Assembly (NCBI RefSeq): GCF_949628265.1
Contig: NC_088789.1
Location: 6,936,886 to 7,000,885, forward strand
Reading direction: 5' to 3'
Source of the DNA: Cloeon dipterum
Taxonomy: Eukaryota > Arthropoda > Insecta > Ephemeroptera > Baetidae
Length of the DNA stretch: 64,000 nucleotides
Each line of letters opens with the position of its first letter. Positions within the stretch are counted from its first letter, which is position 1. A program made the position numbers and the translations under genes. Shown here piece after piece: positions 34,631 through 47,289 of the stretch. The notes beneath the pieces were generated by a model that saw only the letters and a list, made by a program, of their open reading frames with translations, was not told the DNA's origin and searched no databases.

Positions 34631-36497
34631 AAAAACTAAAAATTATGGTAAATATTGCATAGAAAACATTGATGTAAAATAATATATTATTATAGGGGCT
34701 CTGTTGTGGAGGTTTTCACGGGATGTAGGATGTGTATCACATTTCTTTTACTAGGAAATCAATGTGGCATAAATGTGTGGATAAGAATTACCCTGCAAAT
34801 TGAGTAATTTTGTGCTGTTTGTACACATTTCCAGATTGACAGAAAATTACTTGCATTGTGTTGATCCATTGTTGGTGTACATATTTTACAAATAAGAATA
34901 TGTTCAATATTGCAAGCCAGTCAAATAAAGATGTTTTTCTATATCAATGTAACACTAATTCATTTTCTTTATTCTTGACAACTAACGATCTCATGAGACA
35001 ATCAGCTAATTTTTAAGCTTGAAAGCAATGGGTATAATATAGTGAAGTTTCTTTAACTCATCAAAAAGTAGCTAAGTGTATAATTCTTGGAGCTGTGCAA
35101 GCAAATTGCGTTTCCTGTTTCTATTGAGTCTGCTTGTTAAAATTATTAACAATGGGAAATTAAGACAGTGGGTCTTTAATAAGAGAAAAATTGTTTAAAT
35201 ATTAAAGATTTATTGAGGGTTCTATCACATATGGTACAGATTTTGGTAAGAATATAAATTATAGAAAGAATAATTTTCTGTGTAATTTGCAAATTCTACA
35301 GTATATTTTTTACGTTTTTTGGGGGCTATCTGGACCTTCTCATACATCAAAAACGACGTTTTACATAGAATTTCATTTAACTTAGCAAACCAAAACGTCT
35401 TTTAACATAAAGTTGTTCATTCTCTTATCACAGCAATGGATGGAATCCAGCATACTTGATTTTCGATGTGATAATTTACAAATATGAAAATGTAGTTTGG
35501 AAAATTAGCCCATGTGTGTTGTGTATAATAATGTTCGGCAATCCATATTTTTCCTTCAGGCTCAATTCGCGTTAATACCTATGTACATCAGATCTTTCAA
35601 GCACACTCTAAGGAGCAGTTACGACAACTAGATGTGATCTACACGAATATCAAACTGTGAATTTTATTTTTTATGATTATCGTTTAAGGCATTTTATAGG
35701 AAAGCCAAGCATTCAATGCATGTAAGGCATTTTCTTCTCTAAATATATATAAGCTCAGTACAGGGGTTTTGTGCCCATTTGCATAATAGTATATCAAATC
35801 AAAACCATTTCACAAAATCATTCCTACCATCAAACAAACACACTGATTAGCACGGCACTAAAATTTGACAAAGTCATATCAAAATGATTTCATATCGGCT
35901 TACTGATCAAATTATTTGTCCATAACACAGGATAAAATATAATATATTAACTCATGTTTATATGTAAATATGAATTGCAAATAATAATGCGGTGTGGATT
36001 TTGAACTAATTAAATAATGAATTCTAGATAGTTATCTTGAGTGTGAAAATAGTTTTCACCTTTCGAGTGACTGTAAAAAACTCGATTTTTTTAATTGTGG
36101 AAATTGATACATCTGAATTTGCAAACCCTCAAAAATTTGGATGGCAGAGTATACAGCAGTTTGAGGTGCCAAATATTCTTTATTTGGTTGGCCTTTGATG
36201 GAAAACCCAACTAATAGCATGAACCTGGAACCAAATTTCATTAAGATATGGTTCAAATTTTTGCAATTCTTTCACACATCCAAAAAACAGGATTTGTTCC
36301 ACTACCAAAATATATCAATTTAAACCTTAAGCCAAGTAGCAAGTCATGTATCACCATATATATTTATCTCAACAGATTCATATTGATAATTTAATAGCAA
36401 GTTTTAAGCAGGTATGTCCATTGAAGAGGTGTTCTTTGAAATGCGATTTTTCAATTTACTCACTTGTTATTCATCATAGCTCGCTCGCTGAACATTC
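34631..36497. other. Convergent intergenic region and AGFG 3' UTR
   Basis: SELENOT and AGFG transcripts run toward each other here. Minus-strand AATAAA signals at 36184-36179 and 35214-35209 could end the AGFG transcript, implying a 3' UTR of about 0.3 or 1.3 kb. No ORF or RNA gene could be supported. Confidence 0.5.
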
Positions 36498-39400
36498 TCA
36501 GAGGAATGGGTTGCTGGAATTATTCGGCGCAGCTCCTCCAAGCTAAAGAAACAAGCAATATCATTACTGAACCGTGCAAAACATTAACAGGCTAAGATTG
36601 TGCTGTTTTGTTAAAAAAATAACTTACTGAAAACGGATTGTTGAAACCACTGTTTATGGAATTGAATCCATTGGTGAATCCATTGTTTGAGTTGAAGGCC
36701 CAGTTCTTGTTGTTGTTCTCCTGGTTGATGGTGTTGAAGGGACTGCTGCTGCCGTTGAACGCGTCTTGGAAGTTAGCGCTCCAGCCAAATTCGGAAGGGC
36801 CGTTTGTGGCGGGCGCAACGCTCTCGAATGGGTTGTTGGTTGCCCGGTTTGGGAAAGAGGGAGACGAGTCCCACGGATTAGTTTTTGTGCTGCTGGGCGG
36901 CGAGCTGGCTGCCACTGCGGCGAATGGGTTGCCTGGATTCGAATTAGTCGAGTCTGGCGATAGGAACATTGGAGTGACGGCGCTTGACTGGTTTTGAGAT
37001 AGTGCCGAGTCGAAAACGCTGCTGCTGCTGTTGAATGGGGAGCTTGAGATTGCTTCTCCTGCGCAAGAAAAATGTTAAAAAAAAGTGTTTTATTTTTTTT
37101 TTTTTGCTTTTTTTATCCCTGTCCTCGGACCGGGAAGGGCGCGCACTGCACTAGCACGAATGCTGAAACCCGGGTCCCAATAACACCGCGAACGGATAAC
37201 ATGTTCGCACCAGACCGCACAGGGACCTTGCCCACCGAAGGGCCACTTGCCTCCGCACTGAGGACTGCATTGAAACGCTAGACATTCGTTCCCGTGAAGC
37301 CAAATCACTCATGCTGGAAAGGTGCAAACCAGCAAGTAGCGAGTCAGCGTCGGTGCGCCTCCCAGCCCGTTGAGCATTTCGAGTCACTAAACTAACCACT
37401 TTTTGCCATCTCTGACATTGGGTGGCCAGTATTAGATCTTTAAACTGCTCAAATACCTCCCATTGCTTTGACACTCCTGAGAATGCCTTAACAATGCGAG
37501 CCAACGTTTAATTAATTAAACTACAAATTAAATTACAATTTTACCAGCAAATTTTGCTGGTCAAATTGAGCCCTAATTATATTCCATTTATTTAGGTATA
37601 ATTTAGCCTCAATTACCTTTCATCATCGAGTCCAGATCTTTCAGTGCAGCATATCGGTCTTCAGAGCTGACATCTTTCTTAACGATCGCCATAGGTGGGG
37701 TTGAAACAGAATTTGGCGGCATATCTAAAATATAAATCTCTTCAGAAACCAATCAACAGCAATGGATAACGTTAACAACAAGCTTATTATTAACAAACAA
37801 ATAAAATAGTAATGCAGGGTTACCAAATACAGTTTTTTATTTGTTAAAAAGAAGCAAAATAAGTACTTTTCTAACATTGTAAAACTAATTAGACGCTTGG
37901 ATTGGTTATGACGGAAAAGCCACTGAAACTTGTGCGGTATTTCTATTCTGGGTGAAACGGTTAGGGACACAGTTGGTGCTTGGTAAAATAATAGGTGAGA
38001 ACCATGCATGGGGATTTCAATTCCAACTCACTAGGCCACGGATTTAACCATGACATGTTATTATTGGGTGTGAATGCTTGTGTGGCGGACGGAGTAGTGA
38101 AGACGGAGTCGAGAAAACTGAGATCCTCAAAGTACTTGTCTGTTTCCGGCAGCACAAATTAAACGGCAATTAGTTATGGAATCATATCTTAAATAACAGG
38201 GCAGCCCTATCTTTTAATAAAACCAAATGATCGCAATGCCAGGCCTAGTTGGAAATTATCTTTTGTCAGAAAATAAACTTTTCCAATTACTTTTATCTCT
38301 ATAAGTATATCTTTATATAAATACAATGATATTAGCGTATTTTGATTAATTTGCCTTGCTTTTTCAGTATTCGGCCAGCTTTATTCCCCTTTTCATCTCA
38401 AGAATTTGATTTGCAATGTTTGACTAAAATCTTTAGTGAGTTTTAACAGCAAAAACATGACGCATCAACTTTCTGACTATTTTGATCATTTTTATTTTAA
38501 ATAAGAAATGGAAAAGAAGATCAAGATTCAAATCAGTAACACGAAACAACTTAAACTCACTTGACTGATTTTTAACTGGAGTTGAATTTTGCGGCGCAGC
38601 TGCAGCAGCATTGAAGATGGGCACATTATCAAAGTTGGCAAAGTTGTCCTGCGGTGGCGGCGGCGGCGCCGAAACTGGTCCGTTGGTAAGCGGCGAGAAT
38701 GGGTCCACCTTGATTCTGTTGAGGTTGTTGTTGGGCGAGACGATACTTGGAACGGTCCTCGGAAGCGCCATCGATGGTCTCGCGAGTGGCGTCGAAGTGT
38801 GCTGCGGCTGAGGGAGCTGCGGAGACGGCGCCGGCTTTGGCAGGGAAACTTTGCTGGGGTCGAGGTAGTAGCGTTTCCGCTCGTACTTATTCACCATGAA
38901 GTCCTTCACGTGGCTGTCGTCAGACACGTCTGTTACTTGAGCAGAATCGTAGAGGCCGAGCCAAACCCTCCGGCAGTACTGAAATAAACAGTTTTAATAA
39001 GTGAAAAAATGATTATTTAATCATCTATCAATCAGAAAAACATTATTTCGAGCTTAAATATTATTCAAGTAAACAAACAAGTAAAATTGTAGGTCATATC
39101 ATGGAAATTGGGGATTTCGTTAGTCTTGGGGGACTCATAAAAGCGGTTCATCGTTTCAAGTGCAAAAAGACGGGAAATTTGCTTCCTGTCTTGAAGGAAA
39201 AAACATTTCATTGATAATAAAAGTATCCAATCGGCTTATATTAAGTTACTGTACTGTCGTCACACATTTCTTTCCCCTTGGTTTTACCCGACTGGATTAT
39301 CACTTGCCTCGTTTCCTCTTGACTTGAGCAGGGCAATTTCTTCATCAGTGAAACTGGCCATCGAGATTGACTTGACTCTGTGCGGTGGTGTCAGGCCTCG

Positions 39401-40173
39401 GCTGTAAAAGGATTCACACCGTTATTCACTCTTTCTAGCCACCAACTCATGTTTGGCAAAATCAAGAGCACACGCCGAGAAAGATAGAAAGAGAAATGAA
39501 AATAAATACAAACAGCTCGCAAGTAACAGCTTTCTCGGCGCCGTTTACGGTCAAGCGCACGCGACAACGAGCGAGTGAGAAGAACGTATGAACGCTCTCG
39601 GACTGTTAAGTGAATGAAATGAGTGCAGATACCGAGAGGAAAGGCAGTGTGTATGCAAAACAGTGAAAAGAATGAGCAAAGAGATATGGTGGGTTTACTC
39701 CCATGCTGAGTGAGTGTGTGGTGTGACACCCCCATTCGAGGAAGTGATTTCGAAAAAATAAATTACGCCGTTTGTTAGTGTAATGATGAACGCAAAACAG
39801 AGCCGCAAAAGAGAAGCAGGAAAATAAAAGGGGCAGATCAGAACGATCGAGGAAAACAAAACAGGCGTCACAAGAAGGGGCGTCAGACAGACGGCGGGGT
39901 CAGGGGTCATGTTTTGCGGGTGTCGAAAGCGGAAAGTGCCGTGCCGACGAATCGTCGCAAAAAGATGAGAGTCGAACGGGAATGCGGAATTCGGGACGGG
40001 AGGATGACTCACAGGAGGCCGGAGCAAGTGGTGCACACGAAGGAGCCGATGGTCATGTTGACGTAGGTTGGACCACGCTGCTGGCAGTCGAAGCAGTGCT
40101 TGTTGCACACCTGCGAGGTTAACTCGCGCAGCAGCTTCAGGTTCTTTTCGTCCTGCTTCTTCTTCGAGGCCAT
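36498..40173 (-). CDS. drongo: AGFG / drongo, Arf-GAP domain and FG/NPF-repeat protein, 7 coding exons
   Basis: Exons: 40173-40013, 39401-39308, 38978-38561, 38139-38032, 37724-37617, 37058-36628, 36542-36498. All phases close, giving 454 residues. AGFG proteins link Arf-GAP-like activity to EHD/Eps15-type endocytic partners. The Arf-GAP zinc finger is C27, C30, C47, C50 in CFDCQQRGPTYVNMTIGSFVC, almost the human AGFG1 sequence. RGLTPPHRVKSISM, YCRRVWLGLYD and KYERKRYYL follow. The rest is low-complexity Pro/Ser/Asn with an NFANFDNVPIFNA block, RYAALKDLD, and four NPF motifs (EH-domain ligands), the last being the C-terminal NPFL shared with AGFG1. The start MASKKKQDEKNLK fits the family. Intron 2 uses a GC donor. 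The frame stays open upstream (see the extension entry). Confidence 0.93.
37059..37616 (-). other. AGFG intron 5, mostly filled by a SINE-like insertion
   Basis: 558-nt intron with gtaatt donor and ttgcgcag acceptor; about 414 nt of it is the SINE-like copy C in the same orientation as the gene. Confidence 0.8.
37093..37506 (-). repeat. SINE-like element, copy C (in AGFG intron 5)
   Basis: On the minus strand it starts CGTTGGCTCGCATTGTTAAGG and ends in GCAAAAAAAAAAA. It shares nearly the whole length with copy B at 27330-27741. Differences are scattered substitutions and short indels. Copies inserted at unrelated sites with a 3' A tail fit L1-type retroposition. Confidence 0.78.
38979..39307 (-). 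other. GC-AG intron of AGFG
   Basis: The donor reads AACGAG|GCAAGTG and the acceptor TTTATTTCAG|TACTGC. GC with a strong GCAAGT consensus is the only donor that keeps the frame GNE|YCRRVWLG; the nearest GT (GTGATA) would shift it. Confidence 0.8.
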
Positions 40174-40447
40174 TTCTCCGAGTTTGTTTGACAGTGACTC
40201 CTGCAGCGATTCAGGATCAGTGCACGACTGATCCGCGCCGGCAGGTGGCACCACCGTTTTCTCCTCCTTCTTGCTACGCATTTTTTGAGCCTTTTCGGCG
40301 CGAATTCTCACGAACGAGGAAATTTTGGAGCTGAGCTTCTTTTTCCTCTTTGCCTCTTGGACCTCTGCCAACAGGCTTAATGGCAAGTGATGCGACGACG
40401 ACGAACTAGGTTCGTCCTCCGGTCGATGCTGCAGATCTCGCGATCTG
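40174..40447 (-). other. In-frame N-terminal extension of AGFG (possible coding or 5' UTR)
   Basis: The frame is open for 91 codons upstream of the family-type start at 40173. An in-frame ATG at 40281 would add 36 residues (MRSKKEEKTVV...SLSNKLGE). Above it lies a Ser/Lys-rich stretch (SSSSSHHLPLSLLAEVQEAKRKKKLSSKI). A good acceptor (gcctgttccag) ends at about 40448, so a longer isoform from an upstream exon is possible. Alternatively the segment is 5' UTR served by the TATATA at 40493-40484, with a 26-codon upstream ORF starting near 40457. Confidence 0.45.
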
Positions 40448-40483
40448 GAACAGGCATTTGCAGACAAATATTTAAGTCCGGGC

Positions 40484-40493
40484 CCCTATATAG
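40484..40493 (-). promoter_or_regulatory. Candidate TATA box upstream of AGFG exon 1
   Basis: TCTATATAGG on the minus strand, about 35-40 nt before the splice-acceptor-like site and the upstream ATG. It could drive a transcript starting near 40460. Weak evidence on its own. Confidence 0.3.
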
Positions 40494-43400
40494 ACATACA
40501 AAATAATATTATTCAAGTGAACTTTTATTTTATTGTAAAGCTGCAAAAGGATTATTTACGGTTTCTTACCGCCCTTAAGCATTAATTTTTATGAAAACCT
40601 ATGAATTGCTTTTATAAAACAATGCTCGTGGAAGAAAAAAAGAAGTTACAATTGAAAATGTCTACCATATGAAATTATAATTAGATAAGGCGATTTTTTC
40701 ACGCTATCCGATATAACTCTAATTTCAAAATTATTTTTTTTACAAATATTTTTGCTATTTTTGTACCACAAAATATATTTGAATTGAGCTTAAATTGTAT
40801 AAAATTAGGCATAAGCAAATAAAAGCAGTATAGAATAATACCTCGTTGAATTTGCACATACGATACAAATTAAATTTAATTTCAGATAATAATATAAAAT
40901 TTAATGTAGTTTTTACGAGCAAGACATATTTTAGCCTTAATCTTACTTACGCAATACAAAATAATCTTGCTGATGGTTTGGTCTTTAAACAAAGGGGGAC
41001 TTTATCAATTTCTATTACGAAAGTTCATTGTAAATTGCTTAAGCTTTTATAAGGGACAAAAATATCACTTTTTGATGATGAAATCTCATAAACAAAATGA
41101 ATCAAAAAACATTGTCAGACCGAATTCCATAAATAAAAAGTAAAATTTATTTCCTTGAAAAAATATTTCATCCCCACAAGTTCCTCGGCACGGATATACA
41201 ATCAAAATAATTTACCAGCAATCCAACGAACCAATTTCAGACCGTAATTGTGTATTTCATTTAAGCCATACTAAATATCGTTTTAATTTAAAACTACTTT
41301 CTCGATGCTCCTTTAAGCATGATTTGGAAAAAAGCCTTTTAATGATGCGCCTCCTTATCTATATTTAATTTTTTACTATAGACAATGCATCCAATGAAAA
41401 TTAATTTTCACTGTTTTAATTTGGTAAACAACAACTGAACTTTGAACAGTATAAACTCTGACTTTTATATAAAGTGTAGATAGTGCGACTTGAATTTAAA
41501 GTGGGGAATTATCTTTATTAAATCTATTATTTACTGAGAGGTAGAGCAGACCAATATTTTACCTTGCTTTGGAAAAGCCGTAGTAAAATATAACAACCGC
41601 TATCGCTTATATTATACGATTGAAGAGGTGAACTTGGCAATTTATAACTGCAACTTGAACTACATACTAAAGCCTCTTAAATGACGCGCAAAATATTGTT
41701 ATTCAACTATCTCATTTAGCGTGCGCCGCGCTTTTTATAAAACAATGGCAATAAATGGCTGCTATAAGGAACATTTAATCTCGTTTGTTTTCCATGCAAC
41801 ATTTCGTAATGTGACAGCGCAGAGTGATTGCAAGATGCACGTCCATTAATAAGTTTTTCACGATTAGTTCTGACGAAGCGTGGGTTTTACGACCCAACAC
41901 AAAGAGAGGACAGTTCTTTGGCGCTGACTGTGCACGTTGCACGTTGCACAGAGGAAAGCCTTAATTCGCATTCATTATCGCGGCCGTTCGCTCCTTTCGT
42001 AACCCTTTCAACACGCGCGAAGTGCAAATCAAAAACGTGTGTGTGTGTTTGGCAACTTAAACGAGGTGCGAATGAGCACGCACCTATATCTATACGCATC
42101 AGCAGTGTGTTACCTTTGCTCTTCCTGCTGCTATAAATAGATCTGCAGTCGAAAAAACAGTTTTTCAGAAATAGCTCACTCTTTGAGATCAATCGACTTG
42201 CGATCGGATTTCACGTCGGTATGGTTGAACTCCACCTGGAATCGGGAGCACGGCTAAATTTGATGTGCGCACTTGGCGGAGTTCAAAGAGCGACTAGAGC
42301 GAGTGCTTCTCGCGCACTGCACCGGCGCTCGCTCGTTCACTCGTCCTTTCACGAAAGTTAAGCCTCCTGCATTTATTTAACAGCGCAGAGCCAGTGCCAG
42401 TGGGGACTGCTGAAGCTAAACACATCCAACCCACTGCCAAATTGTTTACTTTAATGAAGCCGAATTTTTTTCTATTCGCTTCCCACGCTGACGAGAGCAG
42501 AGAAGCCCCTGCTCCCGTTTTCACACAACACGAATTTCCTTATTTTTATCGGGTTTTTAAGCACTTCTGTGGTTTAAATTTGCTCAACCTTTCCTGTTGT
42601 TCTTCACATTTTTTCAAAAGTTTTCCTCTCCCCATTAAAATATTTTAAAAGGAGGAATTTTTCAGTATGGTCTGATTATCTCAAAAATTATGAAAGGAAA
42701 TTAAGTAATAAAAAGAGGGAAAGATAAAGAAAATGTTCCTATTTTGTTTAAGTTCGTAGCAAATTAATTAAAAAGCACTGTCAGCCTGAAAGCTGCGTCC
42801 TCTCGAAATCTGGCCTAAATTTGGCTAAAATCTAGATGCATTAGGCAGTACGTAAATTTACTTTTATATTCTAATTTAAAAAACGGGACAAGTCGGCTCT
42901 ACTGAACATTTGAACATTTTGGCTTGTGTAGGAAAAAATGTGCACGCACTGGACTAAAAAATCAATTCATCTCTAAATTTGAATATAATACCTTGTTCAT
43001 CCATTTATTTATGTGAAATTTCCATGCCCTTTCCCCTCCTAACTTCGTTTTCCTTCAATTTTTTTTTAGAATTCAGACTGACCATCTCGATTTATATTTT
43101 TTTTCGTTCGAATTCAAACAAAACTAAAAATTTTCTACCACTAGTGCCACCACAAAGTAAAAAAATAACTTTCGAAAATGTGATTTCAACGTAATATGTA
43201 TAGACACCAATGCACAATTTTAAGCAGACGAAGTTTAGTATTTAATGTTATGAATACAAAGTGAAAGCGCATTGTTGCGATAAGTTTAGCCACTGTCGAC
43301 TTTCAATTCCAAATTACAAAACCCAGAAAAAGAGGTTTTGTATGTCACACGTAGGAATTCATGAAAAGGATTAAGCTTAAATTAAAATTAAATTGATGGC

Positions 43401-45056
43401 ATGGATGCCTATGAAGAACTAAAAAAAATAATCAAACATGACCAAATGAAGTAAACTCGGGATACAGAAAAAAGTTCAAATGTTACAATAAACGAATGAA
43501 CCCCAAAGGCAGCGGTTTTTTTAACTTAAACTGGAAACTTAATTTTAAATTCTTGCTTTTTTAATAAAGATTGTAAATTAATTATATTAAAACTAAATGT
43601 AGCGTGATAGTAGTGCTGTCTCTATACAGAAAAGAAAGAAACACAATCAGAACAACTTTTAGGCAAAAAATTTGAGGTTAATTAGCTGGCTAACTTTGAG
43701 TCACGTGGTCAGCAGCAAAAGCCGCCGTGGCCGTGACTTTGGCTAAGCTGCTCCAGCTACGTCGCAGTCGTCGGTCAAAAGTCGAAAAAATCGAAAAGTG
43801 CGGAGAAATAATTGACCCACGGCCCTATGGGCCACTAAACACTATCAAACTTCACTTTTATAATTTTGTAAGCTGCCGGCATTACTGCTCAGCCACCGCC
43901 GGGCGAAAATACGGCTGCAGCCTGGTCAGCCAGCCGCCGCCAAAAACTACGGAGCTGACAATGAGACCTCTACAAAAATCCATCAAATCGAAACTTTAAA
44001 TAATGCATTTATGAAATTAACTGCTTACAAATAATGGAGAAACGGTTAACCTGATTTCTGATTACTGCTTCACGCAGTCGTAGGGGCCGAGACCCTTGAC
44101 CCTGAACGAAGCACGAGGAGGAAACAAGCCCAAAAAGAAGTGTGAACGGCGGCGCTTCACACGACTAGAGAGCACCAAATCACACACGCGACTGATTGCA
44201 CTCGCGGCGCCGAGTTTCACGAAAACGAACGCGCGTCGCGCTAAATACAGTGAGCAGGCATACTTTTCATTGTGTATGCGTCATATTCTAAGCGGCAACT
44301 TTTAACCAGTATGCGCGTAAGTGGGCATAGGCACGATAAAAGTGTGTCTCTTCGCGACGCCAAGTGCATTATATATTACTCAGCGGGAGGGCAAATATAG
44401 TGCGCCGCTCCGAGAGTGAGAATCAAGCCGCGGCGTTTGTTTTCTTTTTCGCTCCTGCTGGCGTAAGAGAGTTGTCCACATCCACATTCCAAACTGAAAT
44501 CCCAGCAGTTTATTCTCGAGCACTTGGACAGCGGATATACACCTCTCCTTCTGAAGGCAATTTGTTGAGTTCCATGCTCACTGCGAAAGTGGTTGGGAAA
44601 CAATTAAGAGATAACGATTTAAATTACAATACAACTCATTAATTATGCCAGCAGGTGGAACAATACCTTCCATGTTGCGCAGTACAAGGTTCAAAATCTA
44701 AACGGTTCAAATATTCGAGTAACTCCTCTGATCGCTTTTTTTTATCAAGAAACGGTTATTATATTTCCTCGAAAAATTAAATATTTAAATTGGGCATAGC
44801 GTACAACGAAATCAAAATTAGTATTAATATTACTGTACATCAAAAATTTATGTGTCATCCTTCAAGTTACTCTGAGGTTATCAAACAAACAAGAAGTAGA
44901 TTAAAAGTCTATTTGAGTTGGTTGAAGGGTCGAGACAAAATTTTTGTTTGGATTAAAGAAAGCAAAAACTCACGTTAGAAGCTTCATCATTTCGAAGGAA
45001 AATAAACTGAAGGGACCACCAATGACCGCCACGAACGCTTACTGAGACACAAATAT

Positions 45057-45084
45057 ACGTTCTGCTACTTTAGCAGCAGAACGT
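45057..45084. repeat. Perfect short hairpin
   Basis: ACGTTCTGCT (45057-45066) and AGCAGAACGT (45075-45084) are exact inverted copies around the 8-nt loop actttagc. Confidence 0.7.
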
Positions 45085-47271
45085 CTAAACTGTTTTTAAA
45101 ATTTACTCCAGGAAATTAAGAAGCACTAAATTGTTGTCAAGATTCTTTAATTGAGAAAATGCCGTAAATGTTGCTTCCAAAGTCGAAATTTCAACAGCAA
45201 TTATGTGCACTCCGCGCCGGGTCATTAACTTCATGCAGACAAATAAGAGGTGGAAATAGTGATGGAAAATATTTCAGACATCGCGTAGTTCTAGAGTGCC
45301 TTCACCAGACAAAAATACGCCCTCAAAAATGTGTTTCAAAGTTATCGCATGGAAAGGTCAGGTGAAGCATTTTCGATTGCAAGACAAGGCATACGTCGGC
45401 ACGTTCGTAAACTTTGAGTCAATACTGTGTGAAGGATTCTCTCTGTCAGAACGATCTGTTAACAACCATAAGGAGTAGAACTAAAAAAATGTTACAAATT
45501 TAGGCTCGACCGTTATGCGCATTGCGACAATAACGATCAAATGTTTTTTTAGGAACATCCTTGGGAGTTTTGAAATCATTACAATCGGCGTGAGGATTTC
45601 TACTGACAAAAATAGCAAAGAGGCTTAACAGCTCTAAAAAGGGGTTCGAAGCTTGAAAAAATTATGCTGCAAAAGTGAACAGCATTTCAGACTTAAGAAG
45701 ACGACGCAAGAACATTTCTGAAGGGCGGCAAAATCCAAAAACACAATTTAAAAGCATCCACTTTTGTTCCTCTTGAAAATACAAGCCGCTTATATACTCA
45801 CGCTCTGCTTATAGTGCTTTTTCGCTCGCCGCTGTGTTAAAACTGCCGACGGGATCTCTGAACTGTCAGCTCTTTGCTGCCGCTTTCTATTGCACAAAGG
45901 GCTGGCTGAATAATAATTTAACACTCGCTGCCTCCCTCCTCCGCTCTCGTCTTTGTCTCCAACGGCAACTTTATCTGCACCACTGGCAGCTCTGCAGATA
46001 ACAGCCAGCTGAAGCGCAGAGTAATTGGATGATAAAAATAGGAATCATGCACCGCACACAGGGCACGCCGGGCGAAATTAATGGGTGCCCTAAAATCGCA
46101 AAATTTGACATGGATGAAGCAGAGTGTATGCGCACCGATTGTTATAGGGCACGTTGACAAGAGCAACTGGCTCAATTGTGATTACTTCCTGCCGCTGGTG
46201 CGTGCTGTTTGATATGCAAATATTTTTTGCATCTCCTCTTCGAGAAAATTAAACACGGTTTTTTTATTATATTTTAACTCTGGCTTTTAATTGCTTCTTT
46301 TATTTACAAAAAACCATTGAGTCTGTACACATTTATATATTGAAAATAAAAATTGTCAGTATGTTGAGAGTTTGAATGCTTCTCGTTTGTATTACCTTCT
46401 GCAAAACTGGGACGACACTATTGATTACCGACAGAGATTGGCCACATTAATTATTATTCACGTAATCAGACTGTTGAACTATATTACTCGTGTCCTGTGT
46501 ACTCAATGTGGATGTTTTGTGTAGCGCTCAGAAGCATAATATCCGCGACTTCAAGTAGTAATTGATACACAAATATTAATGTAGCTGATTTGACATTACA
46601 CTCTCGCCTATGTGCCGACGATAATTATGCAAAATTTAAACGTCAATCTGATGATTTAGTAGCAAACAGCAATTTAGAATATATGGAAAGCATTAGACCA
46701 CTGAAAAGGCAGCGTTCCAGCCTAGTGTGTACGAGTAGTAAATGTGTGTAGCATAGCAAATTGTCAAGAAATGGAGGGGATCCAACAGAAAAGTTTGTGT
46801 TGGATTTTTACAATTTTTATACAGGAGATCAACAAGTCAATCACCATGGTTTACATCAAAGGACACCATCAGCGAAAATCTTTGAGAAGGTTAAATTTTT
46901 TAATTTGTTTCAAAGAAACGAGTGAGAAATATTTTCACTGATGTTATCCTTAAGAAAATTACACTCCAGTATTTGGAAGAAACTGAAGTATTCCTCACGA
47001 TAATTGCTTTCGAGGAATAAGCTGAAATCAGGCCAAAGTATTTTTAACTCATCTCATCAATAGCTTGTGGCAGCGCAAAGAATTATTGCTCTAGAAAGAC
47101 CGACAGCTTTTTAGATTTCTCTCATTTGGTGTCTTTTGGAAATGGAAAATGCTTCTCGCACAGTGAAGATAGAAATCGGCAATGACAAACAGCTCGTTGA
47201 GCATAAAACACAAATTGTTTACAGAGGAATTCCAGCTTTTTAATTTAATGATCACTCATGTTCATAAATTA

Positions 47272-47289
47272 ATATATATATATATATAT
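47272..47289. repeat. (TA)n microsatellite
   Basis: Run of alternating A and T of about nine units. Confidence 0.9.

Noticed and set aside
36638..36997. 119-codon plus-strand frame
   Set aside because: Antisense to AGFG exon 6, which has the clear NPF-repeat product.
38589..38987. 132-codon plus-strand frame
   Set aside because: Antisense to AGFG exon 3.
42132..42170. TATAAATAG with an initiator-like TCAG on the plus strand
   Set aside because: No coding exon or transcript evidence follows on that strand; kept only as a remark in the region note.
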